NCBI RefSeq assembly: GCF_011947285.1
Contig: NZ_JAAOZT010000004.1
Span: 1-64,000, forward strand
Direction: 5' to 3'
DNA length: 64,000 nt
Source: Glaciimonas immobilis
GTDB taxonomy: Bacteria; Pseudomonadota; Gammaproteobacteria; Burkholderiales; Burkholderiaceae_D
The first letter of the stretch is position 1. Every line of letters starts with the position of its first letter. The position numbers and the translations under genes are program-made. Shown here in pieces: positions 56,876 through 64,000 of this stretch. The notes below the pieces were generated by a model. That model had not been told where the DNA came from. It ran no database searches and saw nothing but the letters and a program-made list of their open reading frames with translations.

Positions 56876-57190
56876 ACGAATGAGAGCAATTCAGGTATTG
56901 CCCGCCTGATGCCTGCTTAGTGCCTGCTCAATGCCTGCTTTATGCCTATTGGGAAAGCTAAGTTGCAGTGCCTCATAGTCATCCCATTGCGACATTGATC
57001 GGCCCCATCATCTGCTAAGCGTCGCGCAATATTGATATATATGGACCAGATACTGCTCCCTTCTGCCTTTTTATTGATATTAAGCCGATGGGTAGGTCCC
57101 TTCTGCAGGTATCTTTTTAAGCAATATCCCTTATAATTGAACGGGTTAGAAACTTCGGCGGCAGACCTACCACTGCCGCCATTTTCATTT
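56876..57190. promoter_or_regulatory. argF upstream region
   Basis: Contains four 11-bp tandem repeats, (A/G)TGCCTGCT(T/C)(A/T), at 56909-56950. A consensus -10 TATAAT is at 57132-57137 with only a weak -35. A perfect 8-bp GC hairpin, GGCGGCAG-ACCTACCA-CTGCCGCC (57157-57180), sits 10 bases before the argF ATG and is followed by ATTTTCATTT. No ribosome-binding site lies between hairpin and start. Confidence 0.6.
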
Positions 57191-58108
57191 ATGGCAATCA
57201 AACACTACCTGCAGTTTTCCGACTTTACGCTGGATGAATACGAGTACATTATTGAACGTACCCGCATCATTAAACGTAAGTTTAAAAACTATGAGCCGCA
57301 CCACCCGCTCCTTGACCGCACGCTAGTGATGGTGTTCGAGAAAAACTCGACCCGGACCCGCCTGTCATTTGAAGCCGGGATGCATCAACTCGGCGGTGCT
57401 GCGATCTACCTGAACACCCGCGATAGCCAGCTTGGACGCGGTGAACCGGTCGAAGACGCTGGTCAGGTGATGTCACGCATGTGCGACGTTATCATGATTC
57501 GTACTTTCGGGCAGGAAATTATCGAGCGCTTTGCTGCCAATTCGCGGGTGCCTGTAATTAACGGCCTGACCAATGAACATCATCCATGTCAGGTCATGGC
57601 CGATGTATTTACGTTTATTGAACAGCGTGGCTCTATCGCAGGCAAGACGATAGCGTGGATCGGCGATGCCAACAATATGTTGTATTCATGGCTGCAAGCG
57701 GCGCAGGTATTTGGCTTTCATGTCAATTTATCGACGCCAAAAGGCTATGACCTGAATCCGGCATTGGTGACCGCTGATAGCAGTCGCTACACGTTATTCG
57801 ATAATCCATCGGACGCCTGCGAGGGTGCGCATCTGGTCACCACCGATGTCTGGACCAGCATGGGTTATGAAGACGAAAACAACGCCCGCCTGAAAGCTTT
57901 TGACGGCTGGATCGTGGATCAGGCCAAAATGTCGCGCGCGCAACCCGATGCCCTGTTCATGCATTGTCTGCCCGCTCACCGTGGCGAGGAAGTGTCAGCC
58001 GAAGTCATTGACGGACCGCAATCCGTGGTTTGGGACGAGGCTGAAAACCGATTGCATGTGCAGAAAGCACTGCTTGAGTATCTGGTGGTAGGAAAACTCG
58101 ATACCTGA
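57191..58108 (+). CDS. argF: Ornithine carbamoyltransferase
   Basis: A 305-residue enzyme that makes citrulline from ornithine and carbamoyl phosphate, the sixth step of arginine synthesis. The carbamoyl phosphate site is FEKNSTRTRLSFE; the ornithine site has FMHCLPAHRGEEV; NEHHPCQVMAD is the third conserved segment. Length is standard. ATG 57191 begins MAIKHYLQFSDFTLDEYEY, the family start; an in-frame codon at 57137 lies inside the predicted promoter. argG follows 119 bases downstream on the same strand, so these may form an arginine unit. Confidence 0.96.
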   Translation: MAIKHYLQFSDFTLDEYEYIIERTRIIKRKFKNYEPHHPLLDRTLVMVFEKNSTRTRLSFEAGMHQLGGAAIYLNTRDSQLGRGEPVEDAGQVMSRMCDVIMIRTFGQEIIERFAANSRVPVINGLTNEHHPCQVMADVFTFIEQRGSIAGKTIAWIGDANNMLYSWLQAAQVFGFHVNLSTPKGYDLNPALVTADSSRYTLFDNPSDACEGAHLVTTDVWTSMGYEDENNARLKAFDGWIVDQAKMSRAQPDALFMHCLPAHRGEEVSAEVIDGPQSVVWDEAENRLHVQKALLEYLVVGKLDT

Positions 58109-58227
58109 AGCGCTTACCCTGGCGACTTCTGGCATTCACCCGGCGCATGACACCTTCGCCGCCGAACGAATCGCCATTTTGAATATAGAACAACACCGAA
58201 CAACACCGAAACATTAGAAAGCGAATC

Positions 58228-59460
58228 ATGAGCGACGTAAAAAAAGTAGTGTTGGCCTACTCCGGTGGCCTTGACACTTCGGTCATTTTGAAATGGCTGC
58301 AAGATAACTATCAATGTGAAATCGTCACATTTACCGCGGATCTGGGCCAGGGCGAAGAGCTGGAACCAGCGCGCCAAAAAGCACTGAAATTCGGCATCAA
58401 GCCGGAAAACATTTACATTGATGACGTACGTGAAGAGTTTGTGCGCGACTTCGTGTTCCCGATGTTCCGTGCCAACACGGTATATGAAGGCGAATACCTG
58501 CTGGGCACATCCATCGCACGGCCGTTAATCGCCAAGCGTCTGATCGAAATCGCCCGGGAAACTGGCGCAGACACCATCTCGCACGGCGCGACTGGCAAAG
58601 GTAACGACCAAGTACGCTTTGAATTAGGTGCGTATGCCCTGATGCCTAACGTCAAGGTCATCGCGCCGTGGCGTGAGTGGGATTTACTGTCGCGCGAAAA
58701 ATTGCTGCAGTACGCAGCAGACGCCGGTATCGAAATCGATATGAAACACAAGAACGGCGGCGCACCCTACTCGATGGATGCAAATCTGTTGCACATCAGC
58801 TTTGAAGGCCGTCATCTGGAAAATCCAAGTGCAGAGGCTGAAGAAAGCATGTGGCGCTGGACCGTCAGCCCGGAAGCGGCACCAGATCAAGCGGAATATC
58901 TGGATATCGAATACGAAAAAGGCGACATCGTTGCCCTAAACGGCGCCCGTATGTCACCAGCCACCGTTCTGACCGAGTTGAATCGTCTGGGCGGCAAGCA
59001 TGGTATCGGTCGTCTGGATCTGGTTGAAAACCGATTTGTCGGCATGAAATCACGCGGTTGCTACGAAACACCGGGCGGCACCATCATGCTGCGGGCTCAT
59101 CGCGCCATAGAGTCGATCACGCTGGACCGTGAAGTCGCGCATCTGAAAGATGATTTGATGCCACGTTATGCGTCAATGATTTATAACGGTTTCTGGTGGG
59201 CTCCGGAGCGCGTTGCATTGCAAACTTTGATCGACCAAACCCAATTAAGCGTTAATGGCTGGGTACGGTTGAAGTTATACAAAGGTAACGTGATTGTGGT
59301 ATCTCGCGACTCTAAAACTGACTCATTGTTTGATATGAAGATCGCAACCTTTGACGAAGATGGCGGCGCTTACAATCAGGCGGATGCTGGTGGGTTTATC
59401 AAACTTAACGCCTTGCGGTTGCGGATTGCGGCTAATGCGCGGGGGCAGCGAGGGCAATAA
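58228..59460 (+). CDS. argG: Argininosuccinate synthase
   Basis: A 410-residue ATP-dependent ligase that joins citrulline and aspartate. The ATP-binding loop is [16 protein letters not shown]; the segment [15 protein letters not shown] and the citrulline region [19 protein letters not shown] are diagnostic. Length and sequence are of the type I bacterial class. The gap before it carries a perfect 10-bp direct repeat, GAACAACACC twice at 58188-58207. The ribosome-binding site AGAAAG is modest. A strong terminator follows. Confidence 0.97.
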   Translation: MSDVKKVVLAYSGGLDTSVILKWLQDNYQCEIVTFTADLGQGEELEPARQKALKFGIKPENIYIDDVREEFVRDFVFPMFRANTVYEGEYLLGTSIARPLIAKRLIEIARETGADTISHGATGKGNDQVRFELGAYALMPNVKVIAPWREWDLLSREKLLQYAADAGIEIDMKHKNGGAPYSMDANLLHISFEGRHLENPSAEAEESMWRWTVSPEAAPDQAEYLDIEYEKGDIVALNGARMSPATVLTELNRLGGKHGIGRLDLVENRFVGMKSRGCYETPGGTIMLRAHRAIESITLDREVAHLKDDLMPRYASMIYNGFWWAPERVALQTLIDQTQLSVNGWVRLKLYKGNVIVVSRDSKTDSLFDMKIATFDEDGGAYNQADAGGFIKLNALRLRIAANARGQRGQ

Positions 59461-59512
59461 CGTTTAACTCTTCACAGACGGCTGTTTAGTCTGGGATAGC
59501 CTTCTTCGGTGA

Positions 59513-59556
59513 TAAAAAAGTCTCTATTGATCTAAGGATCGATAGAGTTTTTTTTT
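59513..59556 (+). terminator. Rho-independent terminator of argG
   Basis: CTCTATTGATC and GATCGATAGAG pair over 11 positions (one T-G wobble) with a TAAG loop. A run of nine T follows at 59548-59556 and A-rich sequence precedes the stem. It begins about 55 bases after the argG stop. Confidence 0.92.
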
Positions 59557-59661
59557 GGATGACCATAATATATACAGGTCCTGATCACTTATAAATTTGC
59601 GATAATTACGCAAAGTTTTTTACCTCCACCAGTATCAACTATTTTCTTACAAGGTTTTCTC

Positions 59662-59976
59662 ATGAGCGCGCAAATTGATAACGTATCCGTCCTGAAGCAA
59701 GCCAGCGTCTATTTCGATGGAAAATGCGTGTCGCACACTATTATTCTTGAAAATGGCGTTAAAAAAACGCTCGGCGTGATCTTGCCGTCAACGCTGACTT
59801 TCAATACTGGCGTGGCCGAAATCATGGATATCACCAGCGGTATTTGTCAGGTGCGCCAAAAAGATCAAGCCCTTTGGACTAAATATGTGGCTGGCGACAG
59901 CTTCGATATCCCGGGCGACTCTGGCTTCGATATTGAAACTATTGAGACGGTCAACTACGTTTGTCATTACGCTTAA
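59662..59976 (+). CDS. ppnP: Pyrimidine/purine nucleoside phosphorylase (PpnP, DUF1255)
   Basis: A 104-residue cupin-like enzyme that splits nucleosides with phosphate, giving free base and ribose 1-phosphate. The family segments are KASVYFDGKCVSHTIILENG, LGVILPSTLTFNTGVAE and VAGDSFDIPGDSGFDIET. AAGG precedes the ATG. Monocistronic, ended by a bidirectional terminator shared with murB. Confidence 0.93.
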   Translation: MSAQIDNVSVLKQASVYFDGKCVSHTIILENGVKKTLGVILPSTLTFNTGVAEIMDITSGICQVRQKDQALWTKYVAGDSFDIPGDSGFDIETIETVNYVCHYA

Positions 59977-60005
59977 ATAGTTGCGTGCGTGTTCAGCCCG
60001 CAATG

Positions 60006-60037
60006 AAAAATGCATTCGATAATCGAATGCATTTTTT
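60006..60037. terminator. Bidirectional terminator between ppnP and murB
   Basis: AAAAATGCATTCGA pairs perfectly with TCGAATGCATTTTT (14 bp) around TAA. T-runs are present on both strands, so transcripts from either side would stop. Confidence 0.92.
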
Positions 60038-60074
60038 ACTTCTAATTTAAGAATATCCGATTTTGTCCGAACGA

Positions 60075-61133
60075 TCAGACGAAGACCGGCTCCGGCTCTA
60101 GCACCACGCCAAAACGTGCGAGCACGTCGGCTTGCACAGCTTGCGATAGGCGTACAACATCTTGTCCGCTAGCACCGCCCAAATTAACCAATACTAAGGC
60201 CTGATGTTGATACATGGCGACTGGACCTAACGCCTTGCCTTTCCAACCGCATTGGTCGATCAACCAGCCAGCGGCGAGTTTAAATTGGCCATCCTGTTGT
60301 TGGTAGCTGATCAACGCGGGATGCTGCGCCAGCAAGGCGTCTCTTTGATGGGCAGGTACGATGGGATTTTTAAAAAAGCTGCCTGCGTTACCAATCACCG
60401 CCGGATCAGGCAATTTGCGCGTCCGAATCGCGATGATCGCGCTGCTGATATCGCGTGCGTCGGGCTTAGTGATGCCAACCGCTGCCAGTTCTTGCGCGAT
60501 ATCGCCATAGCGGACGTCGGCTTGCCAGCGCTTCGGCAGCGCAAACGTGACGTCAAGCACGATAGCGCGGTCGCGCAGATGGTGTTTAAAAATACTGTCG
60601 CGATAGGCAAATCCACAATCCTGATGACCTAACGTCAGAACTTCGCCCGATGCAAAATCGAATGCCGTCAGTGAATGAAAACGGTCCTGCATCTCGACCC
60701 CGTAAGCGCCAATATTCTGAATCGGCGCGGCACCAACGTTACCGGGAATCAACGATAAGTTTTCCAGTCCGCCGAGCCCTTGCGCTAATGTCCATTTGAC
60801 GAGTTTATGCCAATTTTCCCCCGCAGCAGCGCGCACAAAAATAGAATCAGCATCTTCACCGACGATCTGGATGCCTTGATTACAAATATGCAATACCAGT
60901 CCTAAGAAATTCTGCGTCATGACGAGATTGCTACCACCGCCCAATATCAGTCTTGGCAAGGCGGACAAGCGCAGGTCCGCTTTCACCTGTTGCAACTGGG
61001 TGATGGAAACAACCGACAAAAAAGCATGCGCAGCCGCTTCTATGCCTAAGGTGTTCAGTGCGCGCAGAGGGAAGTCTGCCTGGACGGGCAAATGGGCAGG
61101 AGTGATTGCGGTATTCTCTATGATGGAAGGCAT
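60075..61133 (-). CDS. murB: UDP-N-acetylmuramate dehydrogenase
   Basis: A 352-residue FAD enzyme that reduces UDP-GlcNAc-enolpyruvate to UDP-MurNAc in peptidoglycan synthesis. FAD-binding segments include PRLILGGGSNLVM, GAAPIQNIGAYGVEMQDR (with the catalytic Tyr) and GNAGSFFKNPIVP (with the catalytic Ser). The protein ends with a Glu-rich tail (LEPEPVFV) carrying the catalytic Glu. It is the type I form found in gamma- and betaproteobacteria. Divergent from yajQ. Confidence 0.95.
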   Translation of the reverse strand: MPSIIENTAITPAHLPVQADFPLRALNTLGIEAAAHAFLSVVSITQLQQVKADLRLSALPRLILGGGSNLVMTQNFLGLVLHICNQGIQIVGEDADSIFVRAAAGENWHKLVKWTLAQGLGGLENLSLIPGNVGAAPIQNIGAYGVEMQDRFHSLTAFDFASGEVLTLGHQDCGFAYRDSIFKHHLRDRAIVLDVTFALPKRWQADVRYGDIAQELAAVGITKPDARDISSAIIAIRTRKLPDPAVIGNAGSFFKNPIVPAHQRDALLAQHPALISYQQQDGQFKLAAGWLIDQCGWKGKALGPVAMYQHQALVLVNLGGASGQDVVRLSQAVQADVLARFGVVLEPEPVFV

Positions 61134-61420
61134 AGGTCGGAGATTATACGGAACTCACACCATAACTCGCAAACCCAATAAAATTCCACGTCATTAACCT
61201 CATAAATACAAAAATACCGCAATCAGATCGGTAACCAATAGCCGCAGGTATTTTTGTTCGATAGAATGCACGTTACACTAAGACACAGAGCAAATCTTAG
61301 TCATGGCGTCGAACAATCGGCATGAATAGCTATGACTCGCATTCTTTGCTCCACGTGCATTACGCGCACCATTTGCACCAATTTAATACGCAATATTAGA
61401 ATCTATTAAGGAAACTCACC
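61134..61420. other. Divergent region between murB and yajQ
   Basis: About 290 bases. AAGGAAACTCACC before 61421 is the yajQ ribosome-binding site. No promoter or repeat stands out. Confidence 0.45.
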
Positions 61421-61906
61421 ATGCCATCATTTGATACCGTATCCGAAGCCAATCTTGCCGAAGTCAAGAATGCCGTTGACCAGGCCAGCAAAGAGATTGC
61501 AACGCGCTTCGACTTCAAAGGTAGCGACGCCCGCGTTGAACTAAAAGAACGCGATCTGACTGCTTACGCCGACTCAGACTTTCAACTGGCGCAAGTACGT
61601 GATGTACTCACCAACAAGCTGGTCAAGCGCAGCGTCGATGTCCGTTTTCTGGACATGGGCAAGATCGAAAAAACCGGCGGCGACAAGGTAAAGCAAGTCA
61701 TCAAGATCAAAAATGGCATTGAGACCGAAGACGCCAAAAAAATCGTCCGGGTGGTAAAAGACAGCAAGATGAAAGTGCAAGCCAGCATTCAGGGTGACGC
61801 GGTCCGCATCACTGGTGCAAAACGCGACGATCTGCAGGCAGCGATGGCGATGCTGCGCAAGGAAATTGCAGATTTGCCACTGGAATTCAATAACTTCCGC
61901 GATTAA
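61421..61906 (+). CDS. yajQ: YajQ family nucleotide-binding protein
   Basis: A 161-residue cytoplasmic protein of two ferredoxin-like folds. It opens with [20 protein letters not shown] and carries [11 protein letters not shown] and [21 protein letters not shown]. Relatives in Xanthomonas and Pseudomonas bind cyclic-di-GMP and modulate transcription. The link is suggestive because orn, which removes pGpG, also lies in the window. A hairpin of GCAACCAG and CTGGTTGC (61946-61983) follows the gene without a T-run. Confidence 0.94.
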   Translation: MPSFDTVSEANLAEVKNAVDQASKEIATRFDFKGSDARVELKERDLTAYADSDFQLAQVRDVLTNKLVKRSVDVRFLDMGKIEKTGGDKVKQVIKIKNGIETEDAKKIVRVVKDSKMKVQASIQGDAVRITGAKRDDLQAAMAMLRKEIADLPLEFNNFRD

Positions 61907-62071
61907 GTTATTGCCCGCATCCAAAGTCTTTGGCTTAAATACGGAGCAACCAGGCAGAACGCGATCAAGCGCCTGCTGGTTGCGCTGCATGCCGCCTATC
62001 CAACTATTTGAAAGCCTTCCCATTAATGCCTTTGCCCAGGCTGACCGCCTGTTTTTTTTCTATGCACGTCA

Positions 62072-62668
62072 ATGGCGTTTTCTGCTCAGGCAACTGATGT
62101 CGGCGTGGTTGGCTTATTTCCCGGAAAAGCCGTATTGGTCATCAATGGAGCCGCACCCAAGACCTACTCTGTCGGTGACAAAATCGACGCCAATGTGCGC
62201 CTGACCTCGGTCACAGGATCGACTGCCACCGTGGACGTAAAAGGGAAACCCCAAATTATCGGTATCGGGGAGTACGTCAGCCGCAGCGCGCCAGGTATCA
62301 GCGCCAGCGTGACATTGAAGGTAAACGGTGCAGGACACTTCGTCGCCCAAAGTCAGGTAAACAGGGGAACAATAAAGATGCTGGTAGATACCGGTGCCAC
62401 CGTTATTGCCATACCGGCAGCAGACGCCATCAGACTAGGCATAAACTACCAGCAAGGCCAGACCATCACCATGAGCACGGCAAACGGACCCGCTTTAGCC
62501 TATCGCGTCCGCCTGGATACCGTAAAAGTCGGCGATATCGAATTGCGCCAGGTCGATGCCGTAGTAATGGAAAGCGGTCTATCGTTTGCCTTACTAGGCA
62601 TGTCGTTTCTGAATCGCACCGAGATGCGCCGCGAAGGCGACATGATGGTACTGACCAAACGCTTTTGA
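62072..62668 (+). CDS. Retropepsin-like aspartic protease (TIGR02281-type), signal peptide probably split by a frame break
   Basis: The frame from ATG 62072 encodes 198 residues with a clan AA aspartic protease domain: the catalytic DTG in MLVDTGATVIAIP near residue 110 and LLGMSFLNR near 180. The N-terminal part, MAFSAQATDVG, looks like the last third of a signal peptide rather than a true start. In the next frame ATG 62026 gives MPLPRLTACFF just before a run of eight T (62052-62059). With seven T the two join as MPLPRLTACFFLCTSMAFSA, followed by QATDVG, an excellent signal peptide. The gene therefore looks frameshifted in the window; without the join the protein would stay in the cytoplasm. 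Confidence 0.72.
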   Translation: MAFSAQATDVGVVGLFPGKAVLVINGAAPKTYSVGDKIDANVRLTSVTGSTATVDVKGKPQIIGIGEYVSRSAPGISASVTLKVNGAGHFVAQSQVNRGTIKMLVDTGATVIAIPAADAIRLGINYQQGQTITMSTANGPALAYRVRLDTVKVGDIELRQVDAVVMESGLSFALLGMSFLNRTEMRREGDMMVLTKRF

Positions 62669-63163
62669 TCCTGAACCAGTTCAGATGTAAAAATCATCGT
62701 TTTGCCCGCCCCCCCCATCAGGCCCATCCACACACCGCACCCGTGTCAACTGACCTTTTCTGCCGACATACCGAGCCAGTGAAAACCAAAGCACGTCAAT
62801 CATAAAGGCGGCGGCTGTTGAAGTAGCAGTTGCAGTTGCAGTTGCAGTTGCAGTTGCAGTTGCAGTTGCAGTTGCAGTTGCAGTGGCAGTGGCAGTTGAA
62901 CTGGCCGTTGAAGTTGCAGTTGCAGTTGAACTGGCCGTTGAAGTTGACCTACCCCGTCATGGGCGTTACCGGTTATTTCGGCTATCAGTCGGGAATTATC
63001 GGAATACATGTCTGAGCCGAAGGCGAGTTGGTATTTCGACCCGACTGATAGTCGAAATAATCGGGGACCCGCCAACGGCGGGCGACGCCTCTGCGGTCGC
63101 CTTTTTGTTGGTTACTTATTTTGCGGGGGCGCCTAGCCAAGCAAAAAAAGTGACTGGGTGTCG

Positions 63164-63200
63164 GGCCACTCCCGACCAGCATCCACGGAGCACCAACCGT
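63164..63200 (+). repeat. Dispersed repeat B, copy 2
   Basis: Matches 16197-16233 at 31 of 37 positions, starting GGCCACTCCCGACCAGCATC. It follows a segment reading GCGGTCGCCTTTTTGTTGG and AAAAAAAGTGACTGGGTGTC, which has the look of an extragenic repeat. Confidence 0.6.
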
Positions 63201-63305
63201 TTCATTTACCGGTCAACCGAACAACCAATCGCCCCCGCCACCAATAACACCTCCTAATAAAATTTCCAACCAAGAAATTCAAATACCGCCCCTCTAAATC
63301 CAAAC

Positions 63306-63341
63306 AAAAAAAAGACCCATTCAGATAACTGAAAAGGTCCT
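63306..63341 (-). terminator. Terminator of the aroG-type gene
   Basis: On the minus strand a stem of 9 pairs with an internal 2-base mismatch (GACCTTTTCAG with CTGAATGGGTC, loop TTAT) is followed by a run of eight T. It lies about 90 bases after the aroG stop. Confidence 0.78.
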
Positions 63342-63429
63342 TAAATTTGCCGACCATACCACGACTCAAACGCACTCCCTATTCAACGCCATACGTCGAA
63401 CAAGAAAAAACGCCCGATAATCTATTTAC

Positions 63430-64000
63430 TTAAGGCGCCCGCTTAAACAAGCGCCGCTGCTTAACAGCCTCAGCCAATCCGTCCAGCACAGCAATGCTCT
63501 GCTCCCAACTAATACACCCGTCAGTAACCGATTGACCATAAGTCAATTCCTTACCCGGCACCAGATCCTGACGACCTGCCACCAGATGTGATTCAATCAT
63601 CACCCCCACGATACGATCATCACCGGCAGCAACCTGACTGGCGATATCGGCGCAAACGGGAATTTGATTTTCCGGCTTCTTGGAACTATTCGCATGCGAA
63701 GCATCAATCATCAAGCGTTGTGCCAGACCGTTGCTTGCGATGTCCTTGCACGCCGCATCAACGCTCACTGCATCATAATTAGGCGCTTTGCCGCCGCGCA
63801 GAATGATGTGGCAATCTTCGTTTCCGTTGGTCGACACGATCGCCGAGTGACCGCCTTTGGTAACCGACAGAAAATGATGTGGCTGCGATGCGGCCTTCAT
63901 GGCATCGACCGCAATTTTGACATTGCCATCGGTGCCATTCTTAAATCCGACCGGGCAGGACAAACCGGAAGCCAGCTCGCGATGCACTTGCGACTCGGTA
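63430..64000 (-). CDS. aroG: 3-deoxy-7-phosphoheptulonate synthase (DAHP synthase), C-terminal part
   Basis: The window holds the last 190 or so residues; the frame continues past 64000. It begins TESQVHRELASGLSCPVGFK and includes ILRGGKAPNYDAV, LMIDASHANSSKKPENQ and VGVMIESHLVAGRQD, the conserved metal- and phosphate-binding segments of type I (AroF/G/H) DAHP synthases. The enzyme condenses phosphoenolpyruvate and erythrose 4-phosphate, the entry step to aromatic amino acids. Which feedback type (Phe, Tyr or Trp) cannot be decided from the C-terminal part. Confidence 0.93.
   Translation of the reverse strand, partial: TESQVHRELASGLSCPVGFKNGTDGNVKIAVDAMKAASQPHHFLSVTKGGHSAIVSTNGNEDCHIILRGGKAPNYDAVSVDAACKDIASNGLAQRLMIDASHANSSKKPENQIPVCADIASQVAAGDDRIVGVMIESHLVAGRQDLVPGKELTYGQSVTDGCISWEQSIAVLDGLAEAVKQRRLFKRAP

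Larger units (their letters stand above)
62669..63429. repeat. Repeat-rich intergenic region with a hexanucleotide microsatellite
   Basis: About 760 bases without a credible gene. It contains nine GCAGTT units (62826-62879), two GCAGTG, then a 24-bp unit (GCAGTT plus GAACTGGCCGTTGAAGTT) twice (62892-62945). A 21-bp inverted repeat with one mismatch lies at 62973-62993 and 63040-63060. Dispersed repeat B copy 2 is at 63164-63200. The open frames here encode dipeptide repeats (QL or VA) and were rejected as genes. The hexamer length keeps frame, so a translated version would be length-variable. Confidence 0.7.

Noticed and set aside
62826-62945. Possible CRISPR array
   Set aside because: Units are 6 and 24 bases, contiguous without spacers, and no cas genes are near.
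62800-63075. Minus-strand open frame encoding Gln-Leu repeats
   Set aside because: The repeats come from the GCAGTT microsatellite; there is no credible start, domain or ribosome-binding site.
62883-63257. Plus-strand open frame with Val-Ala repeats and a basic tail
   Set aside because: Starts inside the microsatellite and runs through inverted and dispersed repeats; no gene-like features.
1-64000. tRNA or rRNA genes
   Set aside because: I looked for T-loop-like GGTTCRA motifs with matching acceptor arms and found none; a tRNA scan would be decisive.

Overview
The window looks like chromosome of a betaproteobacterium in Burkholderiales, most likely the family Oxalobacteraceae (Collimonas, Herbaspirillum or Glaciimonas relatives). 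This is inferred from gene content and order (orn / M48 protease / rsgA; argF-argG; ppnP / murB / yajQ; a maeB malic enzyme with a fused phosphotransacetylase domain) and from moderate base composition. No rRNA, tRNA, CRISPR array, prophage or complete insertion sequence was seen. The window opens inside an unrecognised gene and closes inside a DAHP synthase gene (aroG-type, minus strand).

Layout. 1-7.9 kb: MscS channel, short-chain dehydrogenase, malic enzyme, YghZ-type aldo/keto reductase and two small envelope proteins. 7.9-8.6 kb: a vapBC toxin-antitoxin pair with a palindrome over its promoter. 8.6-14.3 kb: a minus-strand group of thioesterase, 7TMR-DISM sensor kinase and two tandem SDRs, preceded by a regulator with an N-terminal DNA-binding-like region and a C-terminal receiver. 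This is the most novel-looking part. 14.3-16.2 kb: an AT-rich patch with an orphan small ORF and a broken CynX-type transporter gene. 16.3-29.8 kb: an OmpR/EnvZ-class two-component pair facing a Spy/CpxP-like gene, then an MdtABC-type RND pump operon with an outer-membrane factor. The arrangement suggests an envelope-stress and efflux regulon like BaeSR/CpxAR.

30.2-38.9 kb: a minus-strand catabolic operon: ChvE-GguAB-type sugar ABC transporter, sugar-acid dehydratase, AraD1-family dehydratase and a semialdehyde dehydrogenase. Together they would convert a pentonate (L-arabinonate or D-xylonate) to 2-oxoglutarate without phosphorylation. The sugar dehydrogenase and lactonase are not in the window. 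39.7 kb: a 65-residue two-EF-hand protein. 40.4-42.6 kb: polyphosphate kinase with a well-placed Pho box. 42.7-53.8 kb: small membrane proteins, a cation/Ca2+ exchanger, an LpxO-like hydroxylase, homogentisate catabolism (hmgA, fahA), an SMR exporter, DUF2891, SrkA kinase, a VOC protein and a SEC-C protein. 53.9-64 kb: housekeeping genes (orn, M48 protease, rsgA, argF, argG, ppnP, murB, yajQ), a retropepsin-like protease gene with an apparent frame break in its signal peptide, a hexanucleotide microsatellite with a long inverted repeat, and aroG.

At the DNA level there are two dispersed repeat families with one pair each, a 13-base motif shared by the spy-like and mdtA upstream regions, short phased tandem repeats in several promoter regions, and homopolymer tracts that appear to break two reading frames. 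Functional calls rest on reading the protein sequences by eye; no database search was run.
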